Shown here: piece after piece, positions 16,266 through 25,296 of the stretch
Position numbering within the stretch: the stretch's first letter is position 1
Layout of the letters: each line of letters begins with the position of its first letter
Assembly (NCBI RefSeq): GCF_006715395.1
Contig: NZ_VFNC01000001.1
Coordinates: forward strand, 3,534,001 to 3,598,000
DNA length: 64,000 nucleotides
Direction: 5' to 3'
Source: Streptomyces sp. SLBN-31
GTDB lineage: Bacteria > Actinomycetota > Actinomycetes > Streptomycetales > Streptomycetaceae
Position numbers and translations under genes: made by a program
Notes under the pieces: model-generated
What the model was told of the DNA's origin: nothing
The model's input: the letters and a program-made list of their open reading frames with translations, nothing else
Database searches by the model: none

Positions 16266-17228
16266 GTGTCGTTGTTCTGGCGGATCTTCGCCCTGAACGC
16301 CGTGGTGCTGGGAACGGCCACGGCGCTGCTGCTGTGGGCGCCGGTGACCGTTTCGGTGCCGGTTGTGCTCACCGAGGCGATCATCCTGGTCGGTGGCCTG
16401 GCCGTGATGCTGGTCGCCAATGCCGCCCTGCTGCGGCTCGGTCTGGCCCCGCTGGACCGGCTGAGGAAGCTGATGACCACCGTGGACCTGCTGCGCCCCG
16501 GCCAGCGCCTGCCCGCCTCCGGCGGCGGCGAGGTCGCCGAGGTGATCCGTACGTTCAACGCCATGCTGGAGCGGCTGGAGCAGGAGCGGGCCACCAGCAG
16601 TGCCCGGGCGCTGCTGGCCCAGGAGGCCGAACGCGGCCGTATCGCGCAGGAGTTGCACGACGAGGTCGGCCAGAGCATGACCGCGATCCTGCTGGGACTC
16701 AAACGCGCCGCGGACGGTGCTCCGGCACCGCTGCGCGAGGACATCCACGAGGTGCAGGAGATCACCCGAGGAAGCCTGGACGAGATCCGCCGCCTGGTGC
16801 GCCGGCTGCGACCCGGTGCGCTGGACGACCTGGGTCTGGTCAGCGCACTGACCTCGCTCACCGAGGACTTCGCCACCCATACGGGGCTGCGGGTCACCCG
16901 CCGTTTCGATGCCGATCTGCCGGTTCTGGCCTCGGAGACGGAACTGGTGCTCTACCGCGTGGCCCAGGAGTCCTTGACCAACGTCGCCCGGCACGCGGAC
17001 GCCCAACAGGTCACCGTCGCCCTGCGCCACGCCGATGACGGCGTGGTGCTGACGGTCACCGACGACGGCTCCGGCATCAAGGCGCTCCGCGAAGGCGCCG
17101 GCATTCGCGGCATGCGCGAGCGGGCGCTGCTCATCGGGGGCGGCCTTGAGATCACCCCGGCCCCCCGCAGCGGCACCCGCGTCCAGCTCACCGCGCCCGA
17201 TGCCAGGAAGCAGCCCGACGATGACTGA
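16266..17228 (+). CDS. NarL-type sensor histidine kinase
   Basis: Membrane kinase of 320 residues from GTG 16266 (AGGGGAGG upstream). Two helices (about residues 5-27 and 33-58) with almost no extracytoplasmic loop precede a HAMP domain (59-112). A HisKA_3 dimerisation segment follows, with phospho-acceptor His131 in RIAQELHDEVGQS, and a HATPase with LTVTDDGSGI and GIRGMRERA. The lack of an external sensor suggests membrane or intracellular sensing, as in LiaS-like kinases. Its stop overlaps the response-regulator start by 8 bases, so the two form one unit. It may control the surrounding island. Confidence 0.93.
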   Translation: MSLFWRIFALNAVVLGTATALLLWAPVTVSVPVVLTEAIILVGGLAVMLVANAALLRLGLAPLDRLRKLMTTVDLLRPGQRLPASGGGEVAEVIRTFNAMLERLEQERATSSARALLAQEAERGRIAQELHDEVGQSMTAILLGLKRAADGAPAPLREDIHEVQEITRGSLDEIRRLVRRLRPGALDDLGLVSALTSLTEDFATHTGLRVTRRFDADLPVLASETELVLYRVAQESLTNVARHADAQQVTVALRHADDGVVLTVTDDGSGIKALREGAGIRGMRERALLIGGGLEITPAPRSGTRVQLTAPDARKQPDDD

Positions 17229-17892
17229 ACCGACCTCGCCCGCCGGGACGATCCGCATCCTGCTCGCCGACGATCACGCACTGGTCCGCCGAGGGGTGAG
17301 ACTCATCCTCGATCAGGAACCGGACCTCGAAGTGGTCGCGGAGGCCGGTGACGGCGCCGAGGCCATCGACATGGCCCGCACCCACGACATCGACCTGGCG
17401 GTGCTCGACATCGCCATGCCCCGCATGACCGGCCTGCAGGCCGCCCGCGAACTGGCCGCCCTCAAGCCGGACCTGCGGATTCTGATGCTCACCATGCACG
17501 ACAACGAGCAGTACTTCTTCCAGGCCCTGAAGGCCGGGGCCAGTGGGTATGTGCTGAAGTCCGTCGCCGACCGGGACCTGGTCGCCGCCTGCCGGGCCGC
17601 GATGAGAGACGAGCCCTTCCTGTATCCCGGCGCGGTCACCGCGCTGATCCGCAACTACCTCGACCGCGCGCGCCAGGGCGAGGAAACCCCCGACCGGGTC
17701 CTGACTCCGAGGGAGGAAGAGGTCCTCAAGCTGGTGGCCGAGGGGCATTCCTCCAAGGAGATCGCCGACCTGCTGTTCATCAGCATCAAGACAGTGCAGC
17801 GCCACCGCGCCAACCTGCTGCAGAAACTCGGCCTGCGCGACCGTCTCGAACTCACCCGGTACGCCATCCGCGTCGGCCTCATCGAACCCTGA
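17221..17892 (+). CDS. NarL/LuxR-family response regulator
   Basis: Regulator of 223 residues starting at ATG 17221 inside the end of the kinase gene. The receiver domain shows the acidic pair DDH at 17-19, phospho-acceptor Asp63 in VLDIAMP, Thr in LMLTMHD and Lys in YVLKS. The C-terminal LuxR HTH runs from LTPREEEVLKLVAEGHSSKEIADLL to TVQRHRANLLQKLGL. It forms a cognate pair with the kinase. DosR/OsdR also belong to this family, so this protein is one candidate for binding the GGGNCNNNNGNCCC boxes nearby, which is inference only. Confidence 0.94.
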   Translation: MTEPTSPAGTIRILLADDHALVRRGVRLILDQEPDLEVVAEAGDGAEAIDMARTHDIDLAVLDIAMPRMTGLQAARELAALKPDLRILMLTMHDNEQYFFQALKAGASGYVLKSVADRDLVAACRAAMRDEPFLYPGAVTALIRNYLDRARQGEETPDRVLTPREEEVLKLVAEGHSSKEIADLLFISIKTVQRHRANLLQKLGLRDRLELTRYAIRVGLIEP

Positions 17893-17897
17893 CCCCG

Positions 17898-17970
17898 GCC
17901 CGCACCACGCATCATCAGGAAGCCCGCACCACCTGTCACGGGGAAACCGACACCACACATCACCAGCGAA
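17898..17970 (+). repeat. Three imperfect 24-25-bp tandem repeats
   Basis: Units at 17898-17921, 17922-17945 and 17946-17970 share the core CCGCACCAC (GACACCACA in the third) and end in GGAA/CGAA. They fill the whole gap between the response-regulator stop and the next ribosome site. Confidence 0.6.
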
Positions 17971-17977
17971 GGGGACG

Positions 17978-18403
17978 GTGCATGCACCACGCCGCGAGCA
18001 CCGCCCCCACCCCCGCAGCCCCCGGCCCCCGGCCGCCGCTGTGCCGGCGGCCATCGTGCTGGCCCTGCTGGCGCTGGTGGCCACACTCGGCATCGCCGGC
18101 CCGGCAAACGCGGCGAGGGGCGGTACAGCAGTCGCGGCGGCAGCGGTCGACCACCACCGGGATACCGGAACGCGTGCCGACGACGGACGGGACACCGCCG
18201 GCGTACTCCGGGTGGCGACCCGTTCTGAGACGCACCGCGAGCACCCCGCTCCGCGCTGCGATCTCACCGCCTGCGCCCAGGGCACGGGCACCACGCCACC
18301 CGCCCGCGCGCAGCCCCCGGCGTCCGGTGGGCACCTTCCCTCGTCCCGGCCCCACGCACACGATGACCGTGGGCGAGGACCCCCTGCGCCCTCCGGCAAC
18401 TGA
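17978..18403 (+). CDS. Small secreted His-rich protein upstream of SecDF
   Basis: Protein of 141 residues from GTG 17978, which has GAAGGGGAC just upstream. It carries a clear signal peptide: hydrophobic AAIVLALLALVATLGIAG followed by a PANA-type signal peptidase I site near residue 46. The mature part is low-complexity, rich in His, Arg, Pro and Thr, with two or three Cys and an end APSGN. I know no function for it. Its position immediately before the SecDF fusion (78 bp) suggests co-expression. Codon position bias supports coding in this frame rather than the overlapping frame at 17982. Confidence 0.6.
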   Translation: MHAPRREHRPHPRSPRPPAAAVPAAIVLALLALVATLGIAGPANAARGGTAVAAAAVDHHRDTGTRADDGRDTAGVLRVATRSETHREHPAPRCDLTACAQGTGTTPPARAQPPASGGHLPSSRPHAHDDRGRGPPAPSGN

Positions 18404-18481
18404 CATCCCCTTTTCCTGCCCTCACCTCGACAGCACCCGACCGCGCGCCCGCGTGGCCCGGTGCACCTGCCGGAGGCTCCG

Positions 18482-20737
18482 TTGCGCCGTTCCCTGCGCG
18501 TGAAGGCACTGCTCTCCCTCGCCGTGATCGCCGTATCCCTGTACATCGCCGTCACTGTGCCGGTCCGCCTCGGACTCGACCTGCGTGGCGGCACCCAGAT
18601 CGTGCTGCAGACCCGCTCCACCGCCACCATCGACGCCGACCGCGAGACCACCGACCGCACCCTGGAGGTGCTGCGCGGCCGCATCGACGCGCTCGGCGTC
18701 GCCGAACCCACCCTCGTCCGCTCCGGCGACAACCGGATCATCGCGGAACTGCCCGGCGTACAGGACCCGAAGAAGGCCGCCGATGTCCTGGGCCGTACCG
18801 CGCAGCTCACCTTCCACCCCGTGCTCGGCGCAGCCGACCGCGCCGACGACACCTCCCCGCCCCTTCCCAAGCGGCCGAACGAGCGTGTCCTGCCCGACGA
18901 GACCGGTACATCACTGCGCCTCGGGGCGGCGGCCCTGACCGGCGAACACGTCAAGGAGGCCGCCGCCCGCTTCGACCAGCAGAGCGGCGCCGGGTGGCAC
19001 GTCACCATCGACTTCGATGGCCGCGGCCGCGACGGCTGGGCCCGCCTGACCGGCGAGGCCGCGTGCCACCCGGCGGGTGAGCCGGCGCGGCGCGTCGCCA
19101 TCGTCCTCGACGACAGGGTCATCTCCTCACCCCAGGTGGACCCCGCCGTCCCGTGCGGCACCGGCATCCGCGACGGCGCCACGCAGATCACGGGCTCCTT
19201 CAACCCCGAGGAAGCCCGTGAGCTCTCCCTGCTCATCAACGGCGGGGCGCTGCCCGTGCCGGTCGAGACCGTCGAGCAGCGCACCGTTGGACCGACCCTG
19301 GGCGCGCAGGCCATCACCGCCAGCGCCTGGGCTGCGGCCATCGGCACGGCGCTGACCTCGCTGTTCATCATCGGCGTCTACCGGCTCATGGGTGTACTGG
19401 CGGCCGTCGCCCTGGCCTGCTACGGGCTCATCTCCTACGCCGCCCTGGCCGCCCTCGGCGCCACCCTGACCCTGCCGGGACTGGCCGGTTTCGTCCTGGC
19501 GATCGGCATGGCCGTGGACGCCAACGTGCTGGTCTTCGAACGCGCCCGTGAGGAGTACGCGTCCCGCCGCCGCGCAAGTACCCGCTCGGCGCTGGCGGCC
19601 GGATTCCGCAACGCCTTCGGTGCCGTCGCCGACTCCAACATCACCACGCTGATCGCGGCCACTCTGCTGTTCTTCCTCGCGTCCGGGCCCGTACGGGGCT
19701 TCGGTGTCACCCTCGGCATCGGCGTGCTCGCCTCCATGTTCAGCGCCCTGGTGATCACACGCGTGCTCGCCGAGTACGCCGTCGCCCGCCCCGTCCTGCG
19801 CCGCCGTCCCGGTCTCACCGGTATCGCCAATACGGGCGCCGTCCGCGACCGCCTCACCCGCCGCAACCCCCACCCGATGCGTCGTCCCCGCCGCTGGCTG
19901 GCCACCTCGGCCGCAGCCCTCGTCCTGGCCGCCGCGGGCATCGCGGTCCGTGGCGTCGACCTCGGTGTGGAGTTCACCGGTGGCCGTCTCATCGAGTACG
20001 CCACCAGCGCTCCCGTCGATCCCGACCGGGCCAGAACGGCGCTCGCGGACGCCGGATTCCCCCGTGCGATCGTGCACTCCTCCGGTGACACCAACCTGAC
20101 GGTGCGCACGGATCGGTTGACCAACGCCGAGGAGACCGAGGTGACCGGCACCGTGCGCGGCCTCGCCGACGGGGCGGACAAGGTCCGTGACGAACTGATC
20201 GGCCCCAGCCTCGGCGACGAGCTGCGCCGGGGCGCCCTGATCGCGCTGGCCGTGGCCCTCGCCACGCAGCTCGTCTACCTCGCGGCGCGCTTCCGTTGGC
20301 TGTTCGGCACCGCCGCGGTCGCGGCCCTCGTCCACGACGCGGTGATCCTCGTAGGCGTCTTCGCCTGGCTGGGCAAGCCCCTCGACGGGGTGTTCCTTGC
20401 CGCCCTGCTCACTGTCATCGGCTACTCGGTCAACGACTCCGTCGTCCTCTTCGACCGTGTCAGGGAACTGGCCCGAAGATCCCCCAAGGCGCCGCTGTCC
20501 GGCATCGCCAACCAGGCGATCCTGCAGACGCTGCCCCGCACGGTGAACACCGGCATGGGCGCCGCGTTCATCCTCACCGCTCTCGCCGTACTCGGCGGGT
20601 CCTCGCTCACCGACTTCGCCCTGGCCCTGCTGATCGGCCTGGCCGTCGGCACGTACTCCTCCGTCTTCACCGCCGCTCCGCTGGCCGTGGCACTTCACCG
20701 GCGCGGCGACCCGACCCCCATCTCAAGCAGGCCCTGA
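18482..20737 (+). CDS. secDF: SecD-SecF fusion protein translocase subunit
   Basis: Fusion of 751 residues. TTG 18482 is preferred because GGAGG lies 5 nt upstream; GTG 18461 would add 7 residues. The SecD half has a TM near the start, GLDLRGGTQIVLQ and a TM bundle with AIGMAVDANVLVFER. The SecF half has a TM, GVDLGVEFTGGRL and TVIGYSVNDSVVLFDRVRE. These Asp residues in TM segments are the proton-path residues of SecDF. SecDF uses proton motive force to help exported proteins leave the Sec channel. It is shorter than usual SecD+SecF pairs, with a reduced first periplasmic domain, so it may be an accessory paralogue beside the chromosomal secD and secF. Confidence 0.9.
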   Translation: MRRSLRVKALLSLAVIAVSLYIAVTVPVRLGLDLRGGTQIVLQTRSTATIDADRETTDRTLEVLRGRIDALGVAEPTLVRSGDNRIIAELPGVQDPKKAADVLGRTAQLTFHPVLGAADRADDTSPPLPKRPNERVLPDETGTSLRLGAAALTGEHVKEAAARFDQQSGAGWHVTIDFDGRGRDGWARLTGEAACHPAGEPARRVAIVLDDRVISSPQVDPAVPCGTGIRDGATQITGSFNPEEARELSLLINGGALPVPVETVEQRTVGPTLGAQAITASAWAAAIGTALTSLFIIGVYRLMGVLAAVALACYGLISYAALAALGATLTLPGLAGFVLAIGMAVDANVLVFERAREEYASRRRASTRSALAAGFRNAFGAVADSNITTLIAATLLFFLASGPVRGFGVTLGIGVLASMFSALVITRVLAEYAVARPVLRRRPGLTGIANTGAVRDRLTRRNPHPMRRPRRWLATSAAALVLAAAGIAVRGVDLGVEFTGGRLIEYATSAPVDPDRARTALADAGFPRAIVHSSGDTNLTVRTDRLTNAEETEVTGTVRGLADGADKVRDELIGPSLGDELRRGALIALAVALATQLVYLAARFRWLFGTAAVAALVHDAVILVGVFAWLGKPLDGVFLAALLTVIGYSVNDSVVLFDRVRELARRSPKAPLSGIANQAILQTLPRTVNTGMGAAFILTALAVLGGSSLTDFALALLIGLAVGTYSSVFTAAPLAVALHRRGDPTPISSRP

Positions 20738-20946
20738 TGCACCGGCCCGGGCGCGCACGCCAGGCTGTGAGCGATGGCGCGGGCCTGACCGCCGTGGCCT
20801 GCGAAGGAAACCGGCCGTGGCCGTGCAGTGCTGTCTGGCCGCGCGGTTGGGATGAATGCGGCCCGGCGCAGCTCCCCGCATCGTGTCCTGCCCCTCTCTC
20901 GCGGGTACTCGGCTGCTCTGCGCCAACCACGGTGGAGGAGGTCATC

Positions 20947-21591
20947 ATGCGTATTGGGATCATCGGGGCCGGCAACGTCGGTGGCGGCCTGGCCACGGCG
21001 GCCACCGCGGCGGGCCACGAGGTCGCCGTCGCTGCCGCGCACCAGGCCCACGCGGCCAAGGTGGCCGAGCAGGCCGGTGCCGCAGTCGCGGCCGACCCGG
21101 CGGAGGCTGTCCAAGGCGCGGATTTGGTGATGCTGGCCGTACCGGCCGCAGCCGCCGCTGGGGTGCTGGGCCGGCTGGGTGACGCCGCCGCTCCCGGCAC
21201 AGCGGTCGTGGATGTCACCAACCCGCTCAACGACACGTTCAGCGACCTGACCACCTCCGGTATCAGCCACGCCGAGCAACTGGCTGCGGCCGCGCCGCAG
21301 TTGAAGCTGGTCAAGGCGTTCAACACGATTCTGGCCTCGCGGCTGAGCAATCCCAGTGAGGATGGTCAGCCGCTGGACGGCTTCTACGCGGGCGACGACG
21401 AGGCGGCCAAGGCCACGGTGGCGCAGCTGCTCGGCTCACTGGGGTTCCGGCCGATCGATGTCGGCGGTCTACGCATGGCACGCGCGCTGGAGGAAATGGC
21501 GTTCCTGAACATCACCCTCAACGCCCGCAACGGGTGGTCGTGGCAGAGCGGCTGGAAGCTCGTAGGCCCCGTCAGTCGAACCACGGCGTAG
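20947..21591 (+). CDS. F420H2:NADP-type oxidoreductase-like (NAD(P)-binding) protein
   Basis: Protein of 214 residues, ATG 20947 after GGAGGAGG. It starts with the Rossmann motif MRIGIIGAGNVGGGLA. The NPL segment (VVDVTNPLNDTF) and VKAFNTI segment (KLVKAFNTILASRL) follow, both typical of the NADPH-dependent F420 reductase/Fno family. Many such actinobacterial proteins lack proven F420 activity, so the exact electron partner is open. It is a single gene with a strong hairpin (21639-21669) 48 bp after its stop. A distant paralogue lies at 32483-33079. Confidence 0.85.
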   Translation: MRIGIIGAGNVGGGLATAATAAGHEVAVAAAHQAHAAKVAEQAGAAVAADPAEAVQGADLVMLAVPAAAAAGVLGRLGDAAAPGTAVVDVTNPLNDTFSDLTTSGISHAEQLAAAAPQLKLVKAFNTILASRLSNPSEDGQPLDGFYAGDDEAAKATVAQLLGSLGFRPIDVGGLRMARALEEMAFLNITLNARNGWSWQSGWKLVGPVSRTTA

Positions 21592-21638
21592 CCACTCCTG
21601 TCGCAGCCATGGGCCCTCGCCGGCGCGCGTGACGCCCG

Positions 21639-21669
21639 GCGGGGCTGTGTGGCCGGCTCACAGCCCCGC
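21639..21669 (+). terminator. Hairpin terminator
   Basis: 11-bp perfect stem GCGGGGCTGTG / CACAGCCCCGC with a 9-nt loop, lying between convergent genes. There is no clear U-tract, as is usual in Streptomyces. Confidence 0.65.
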
Positions 21670-21855
21670 GACCGTCATTTGCTGCCACGTAGGTAGTGGC
21701 AGCTCCCAGCCGGCGGGAGGTCGCCGAGGCACGGCCTCACCGGGGAGCCAGGCCGGATCGTGGTGGCGCCTTTCATCGCCGTGTCGGCAGGGCGGCCCCT
21801 GATGATGGGGTGGACCGACTTGCGCTGGTCTCGGACGTGGCGGAGCCGGGATCGG

Positions 21856-22263
21856 TCAGCCGGGGGACGGATGCGGCCAGCGGGCCAGGCTGCCGGGCGA
21901 GGGGGCGGTCTGCGCCGCTTCCACCGTCGAGGGGTAGATCTCGTAGGTCTTGCGCATGCCGCTGAGCTCGAAGAGCCGCAGCACCCGGCCGGAGACGGAC
22001 GCGATACGCAGCGAGCCCTCGCTTTCACGGATGCGTTTGGTGATCGCCACCATCGCGCCCAGGCCCATCGAATCCATGAAGGTGACGAAGCCCAGGTCCA
22101 GGACGAAGTGGCGGTACCCCTCATCGAGGAGCTTGATCACCGCCGCGCGGATCATGGGGGCGGTGTGGGCATCGACCTCACCGTCGACCTCGGCGACGAC
22201 CCAGCCGTTGACCACGTCGTAGCTCACCATCATGCTCTCGTGCCGGATGATGTTCGTTCGCAC
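21856..22263 (-). CDS. STAS-domain anti-sigma factor antagonist
   Basis: Protein of 135 residues from GTG 22263, which is 5 nt after GAGGGG; the earlier GTG 22269 is too close to that site. The single STAS domain has strands GWVVAEVDGEVDAHTAP and HFVLDLGFVTFMDSMGLG, where Ser65 after Asp64 is the conserved phosphorylation site of SpoIIAA/RsbV/BldG proteins. Dephosphorylated antagonists bind anti-sigma kinases and release the sigma factor. No anti-sigma kinase gene is adjacent. The C-terminal 20 residues are Pro-rich and outside the domain. Confidence 0.9.
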   Translation of the reverse strand: MRTNIIRHESMMVSYDVVNGWVVAEVDGEVDAHTAPMIRAAVIKLLDEGYRHFVLDLGFVTFMDSMGLGAMVAITKRIRESEGSLRIASVSGRVLRLFELSGMRKTYEIYPSTVEAAQTAPSPGSLARWPHPSPG

Positions 22264-22518
22264 GGTCACCCCTCGTCACTTTCTCTGGACGGTGAAGGTC
22301 CCCTGGTTGTGGGGCAGTTGGCGTGGAAGCCGCCAACGTCCCGCGGTGATGGCCGCCGACCTTCCTCCAGCCGGCCGGCGAGGACGGCGGCTCGACCGTG
22401 GTGTACGTCCGTGGTGGCGGTCAGCGGGCCGCCCGGGTCTTGAGCGGCGCGATTTCTCCGTAGCCCTGCTGCGAAGTGGATGTTCCGGGTTCACCCCATT
22501 TTACCGAGAGCCGCCCGG

Positions 22519-23307
22519 TCAGCGGTGGGTGAGCAGCAGACGCCATGCCTCCGGGCCGCGCTGGAGGTACTCCACCGCGAACGCGCCCGGGTGGCGGTCC
22601 TCGATCTGGCCCAGCAGAGGCAGCGGGTCGTGCGGCGCCACCAGGACCATCGACTGCCCGGAGGGCACCGCGGCGATCGCGCCGAACACCGTGGCGTGCC
22701 TCAGTGAGTGGGGGACTTCGCGTACGTCCAGCTCGGGCACCTCGGTCTCGTTGGAGCCGCCGCAGCCACAGGCGCCTCCGCAGCCGCCTCCGGTGGTGGC
22801 CGCTTCGCCGGCAGTGCCGTGCTCGTGGCCGAGGAGTTCGTGCATACCCGCGAGGAGTCCGGAGAGGGAGATGTCGGGGGCGCCGGCCAGCAGGGGCAGG
22901 ACGAGGGTGTTCTCCTTCTCCAGGTGTTCCTCGAAGAGCACCTGCAGTGCCCGGCCGTCGGCCGCCGCCCGCACGGGCGAAGCGGCGGTGCGCAGCGCGT
23001 CGACGAGCGCGGCCAGCCTGCGGTGCTCGGCGAGCATGCCGTCGATCAGGAGGCGGGCGGCGGGCAGGTCGTGGGCGACGGGGTAGAGCGCCTTCTCCTC
23101 GGCGGCCGCGTGCGGCAGCAGGTCGCGGTCGCAGAAGGACACCAGGTCCGTACGGACCCGGTCGACCGCCGCCGGCTCGCGGTCGGCGGCCTCGATCAGT
23201 ATCGCGACCCGCCCGGCCAGGTCACCCGCCAGTTGCGTGTGGTGCGCCTCGACGGCTTCGGCGGCCGCCGCGTCCTGCGGGTCCGATGCGATGGTCAGGG
23301 TGCTCAT
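22519..23307 (-). CDS. Hemerythrin-like / DUF2249 fusion protein
   Basis: Protein of 262 residues, ATG 23307 after GGAAGGACGAC. The N-terminal hemerythrin HHE domain (about residues 10-160) has the His/Glu ligands in EAHHTQLAG, LLPHAAAEEKALYP, EHRRLAALV and EEHLEKENTLVLP for a di-iron site that binds O2 or NO. A Gly/Cys-rich linker (GGGCGGACGCGG) follows, then DUF2249 (LDVREVPHSLRHATVF ... LLLTHR). The linker could bind metal. It is divergent from a Cys-containing regulator and next to nirK. In that context NO/O2 sensing or storage is likely. Confidence 0.88.
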   Translation of the reverse strand: MSTLTIASDPQDAAAAEAVEAHHTQLAGDLAGRVAILIEAADREPAAVDRVRTDLVSFCDRDLLPHAAAEEKALYPVAHDLPAARLLIDGMLAEHRRLAALVDALRTAASPVRAAADGRALQVLFEEHLEKENTLVLPLLAGAPDISLSGLLAGMHELLGHEHGTAGEAATTGGGCGGACGCGGSNETEVPELDVREVPHSLRHATVFGAIAAVPSGQSMVLVAPHDPLPLLGQIEDRHPGAFAVEYLQRGPEAWRLLLTHR

Positions 23308-23368
23308 GAGCGTCGTCCTTCCGACGGCCGGCAGCCCGTCCGCGTTCAGGTCGGGCCCGTGACTGCAA

Positions 23369-23376
23369 TATACTAC
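23369..23376. promoter_or_regulatory. Overlapping divergent -10 boxes
   Basis: TATACT (23369-23374, plus strand) lies 6 nt before ATG 23381 and would give a leaderless mRNA. The minus-strand TAGTAT (23370-23375) covers the same bases and could serve the hemerythrin gene, so the two promoters may exclude each other. Confidence 0.45.
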
Positions 23377-23380
23377 GGAC

Positions 23381-24121
23381 ATGACCGTGGAAAATAAGGG
23401 GCCGCTTCCCGGCAGCGGAACGAACCGCGTACCGCTGTCCCGGCAGCGCCGCGGTGTCCTGCAGTACCTGCGCGGCCAGGCCGCCCCCGTCACCGCGAGC
23501 GCGCTCGCCCGGGTGTGCGCGCTGCACGTCAACACCGTCCGCGAGCACCTGGACGCCCTCGTCGACGACGACCTCGCCGTGCGTGAACGGTCCAGCCCCT
23601 CCGGCCGTGGCCGGCCCGCCTTCCGCTACCGGGCCCGCCCGCCACAGGAGTCACCCGCACGCGAATACGCCGGGCTCGCCGCCGTTCTCGCCGCGCAGAT
23701 CGCCCGCTCCAGCTCCGACCCCCGCCGGGACGCCCTCGCCGCCGGCGAGGACTGGGGGCGTGTCCTCACCGCGGCGCAGACGCCGTCGGCGGACCCCAAG
23801 GAGGCGCGGACCCGGCTGCTGGACCTGCTCGACGAGATCGGCTTCGCGCCGGAAGCGGACGAGAACGCACGCCAAGTCCGCCTGAGACGCTGCCCGTTCG
23901 TGGAGACGGCACGTGAACACCCCGGTGTCATCTGCGGTGTTCACGAAGGCCTCGCCCGGGCCGGACTCGCCGCGCTGGGCGGCGCACCGCAGGGGGTCGA
24001 GCTGCTGCCCTTCGCCGAACCGGACGCCTGCCGACTGCACTTGGGCATGACCGAGCGTGCCGACGATGACGACGACACCAGGCGCCCGACATCGCCCGGC
24101 ACCCCTGGGGCGCACCGGTGA
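23381..24121 (+). CDS. HTH regulator with Cys triad (possible Fe-S or NO sensor)
   Basis: Regulator of 246 residues. The N-terminal winged HTH (VTASALARVCALHVNTVREHLDAL, then SGRGRPAFRYR) is of the ArsR/SufR-like COG2345 type. The C-terminal domain carries Cys171 (LRRCPF), Cys185 (GVICGVHEGL) and Cys217 (DACRLHL) plus nearby His, the arrangement that binds an Fe-S cluster in SufR-like proteins. It stands between the hemerythrin gene (divergent) and the NnrS/NirK genes, whose first start overlaps its stop (GTGA). An NO- or redox-responsive role for this operon is a fair inference. Confidence 0.85.
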   Translation: MTVENKGPLPGSGTNRVPLSRQRRGVLQYLRGQAAPVTASALARVCALHVNTVREHLDALVDDDLAVRERSSPSGRGRPAFRYRARPPQESPAREYAGLAAVLAAQIARSSSDPRRDALAAGEDWGRVLTAAQTPSADPKEARTRLLDLLDEIGFAPEADENARQVRLRRCPFVETAREHPGVICGVHEGLARAGLAALGGAPQGVELLPFAEPDACRLHLGMTERADDDDDTRRPTSPGTPGAHR

Positions 24122-25296
24122 ACCCGGTGTCCGGCCCCCCTCCCGCCGGCACCGCCGCCCGACGTGTGGGCGCCCGCCGCGCACCCCTGCTGCTCGCCGC
24201 CGGACTCTGCCTCCTCGCCGGTCTCGACGCCGCCCTCGGCCTGCTCGGCCTTCCGGCCCCCGTCACCACCGACCGACTCCCGCAGGTGCACGGCGTGTTG
24301 ATGGTGCTCGGCTTCGCCGGAACGCTCGTCGCTCTGGAACGCGCCGTCGCCCTGGGCGGCCCCTCGGCCTATCTGGCCCCCGGCTGCCTCGGCGCCGGGG
24401 GCCTGTTGCTGCTCAGCCCGGTCGACCTGCTCGTACCCCGGCTGCTGCTCGTCGCCGGATGCGCCGCCCTGGTCGCACTGTACGTACGCTTCTGGCGCCG
24501 GCAGCCGAGCGCCGCCCTGATCGCCCAGGCCGCGGGCGCGGTGTCCGGGCTGGGTGCGGCACTGCTGTGGCTGGGCGGGATCGACGTACCGCGCATGCTG
24601 CCCTGGCTGGTGGCGTTCCTCGTGCTGACCATCGCGGGGGAGCGGCTGGAACTCGCCCGGGTGGCCGTCCTGGCGCCGTCGGCGGAACGGACGTTCCTGG
24701 GCTGCGTCGGCGCGGTCACCGCCGGTGTGGTCGCCACGCTGCTGTGGCCCGCGACCGGCACCGCACTGCTCGGTGCCGCTCTGCTCGCCCTGGTCGCCTG
24801 GCTCGTCGCGCACGACATCGCCCGCCGGCTGCTGCGCTCCACGGGCCTGCCCCGCTTCACCGCGGCGTGCCTGCTCGCCGGGTACGCCTGGCTGGGCCTG
24901 GCGGGCGCACTGTGGCTGCTCGGCGGCCCGGTCACCGAGGGGACGCGGTACGACGCGGTGGTGCACGCCGTGTTCCTGGGCTTCGTGATGTCGATGATCA
25001 TGGCGCACGCCCCGGTGATTCTGCCCGCCGTCCTGCGCCGTCCCCTGCCCTATCACCCGGCGCTCGCGGTGGCGGCCTGGCTGCTGCATCTGTCGCTGGC
25101 GCTGCGCGTGGTCGTCGGCGACCTGCGCGCCGTCCGGGGCGCGTGGCAGGTCGGCGGAGTGCTCAACATCGTCGCCGTGCTGCTGTTCGTCGTATCGGCG
25201 GCCACCGCCTCCGTCATCGCCACGCGGCGCGCATCGTCGGCGGCGACGGCCTCCGCCGTCGCGTCGGCACCCTCCGATCCGAGGACCTCCCGGTGA
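24118..25296 (+). CDS. NnrS-like polytopic membrane protein
   Basis: Protein of 392 residues with about 11-12 predicted membrane helices from residue 20 to 365 (for example RAPLLLAAGLCLLAGLDAAL, FLGFVMSMIMAHAPVILPAV). The motifs QVHGVLMVLGFAGTLVALERA and MIMAHAPVILPA are characteristic of the NnrS/haem-copper-like family connected with NO stress and denitrification. GTG 24118 overlaps the regulator stop, and the gene's own stop overlaps the nirK start (GTGA at 25293-25296). The operon therefore encodes regulator, NnrS-like protein and nitrite reductase as one unit. Biochemical function is not established for the family. Confidence 0.8.
   Translation: MNPVSGPPPAGTAARRVGARRAPLLLAAGLCLLAGLDAALGLLGLPAPVTTDRLPQVHGVLMVLGFAGTLVALERAVALGGPSAYLAPGCLGAGGLLLLSPVDLLVPRLLLVAGCAALVALYVRFWRRQPSAALIAQAAGAVSGLGAALLWLGGIDVPRMLPWLVAFLVLTIAGERLELARVAVLAPSAERTFLGCVGAVTAGVVATLLWPATGTALLGAALLALVAWLVAHDIARRLLRSTGLPRFTAACLLAGYAWLGLAGALWLLGGPVTEGTRYDAVVHAVFLGFVMSMIMAHAPVILPAVLRRPLPYHPALAVAAWLLHLSLALRVVVGDLRAVRGAWQVGGVLNIVAVLLFVVSAATASVIATRRASSAATASAVASAPSDPRTSR

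Noticed and set aside
17898..17970. 24-bp repeats as a CRISPR array
   Set aside because: Only three imperfect copies without spacers.
17188..19371. Long minus-strand open frame over the response regulator and secDF
   Set aside because: Compositionally a mirror of the plus-strand genes and without motifs; GC-rich genes commonly leave the opposite strand open.
20738..20946. Possible DosR-like box GGGCCTGACCGCCG before the F420-type gene
   Set aside because: Two mismatches to the consensus, which is expected by chance at this GC content.
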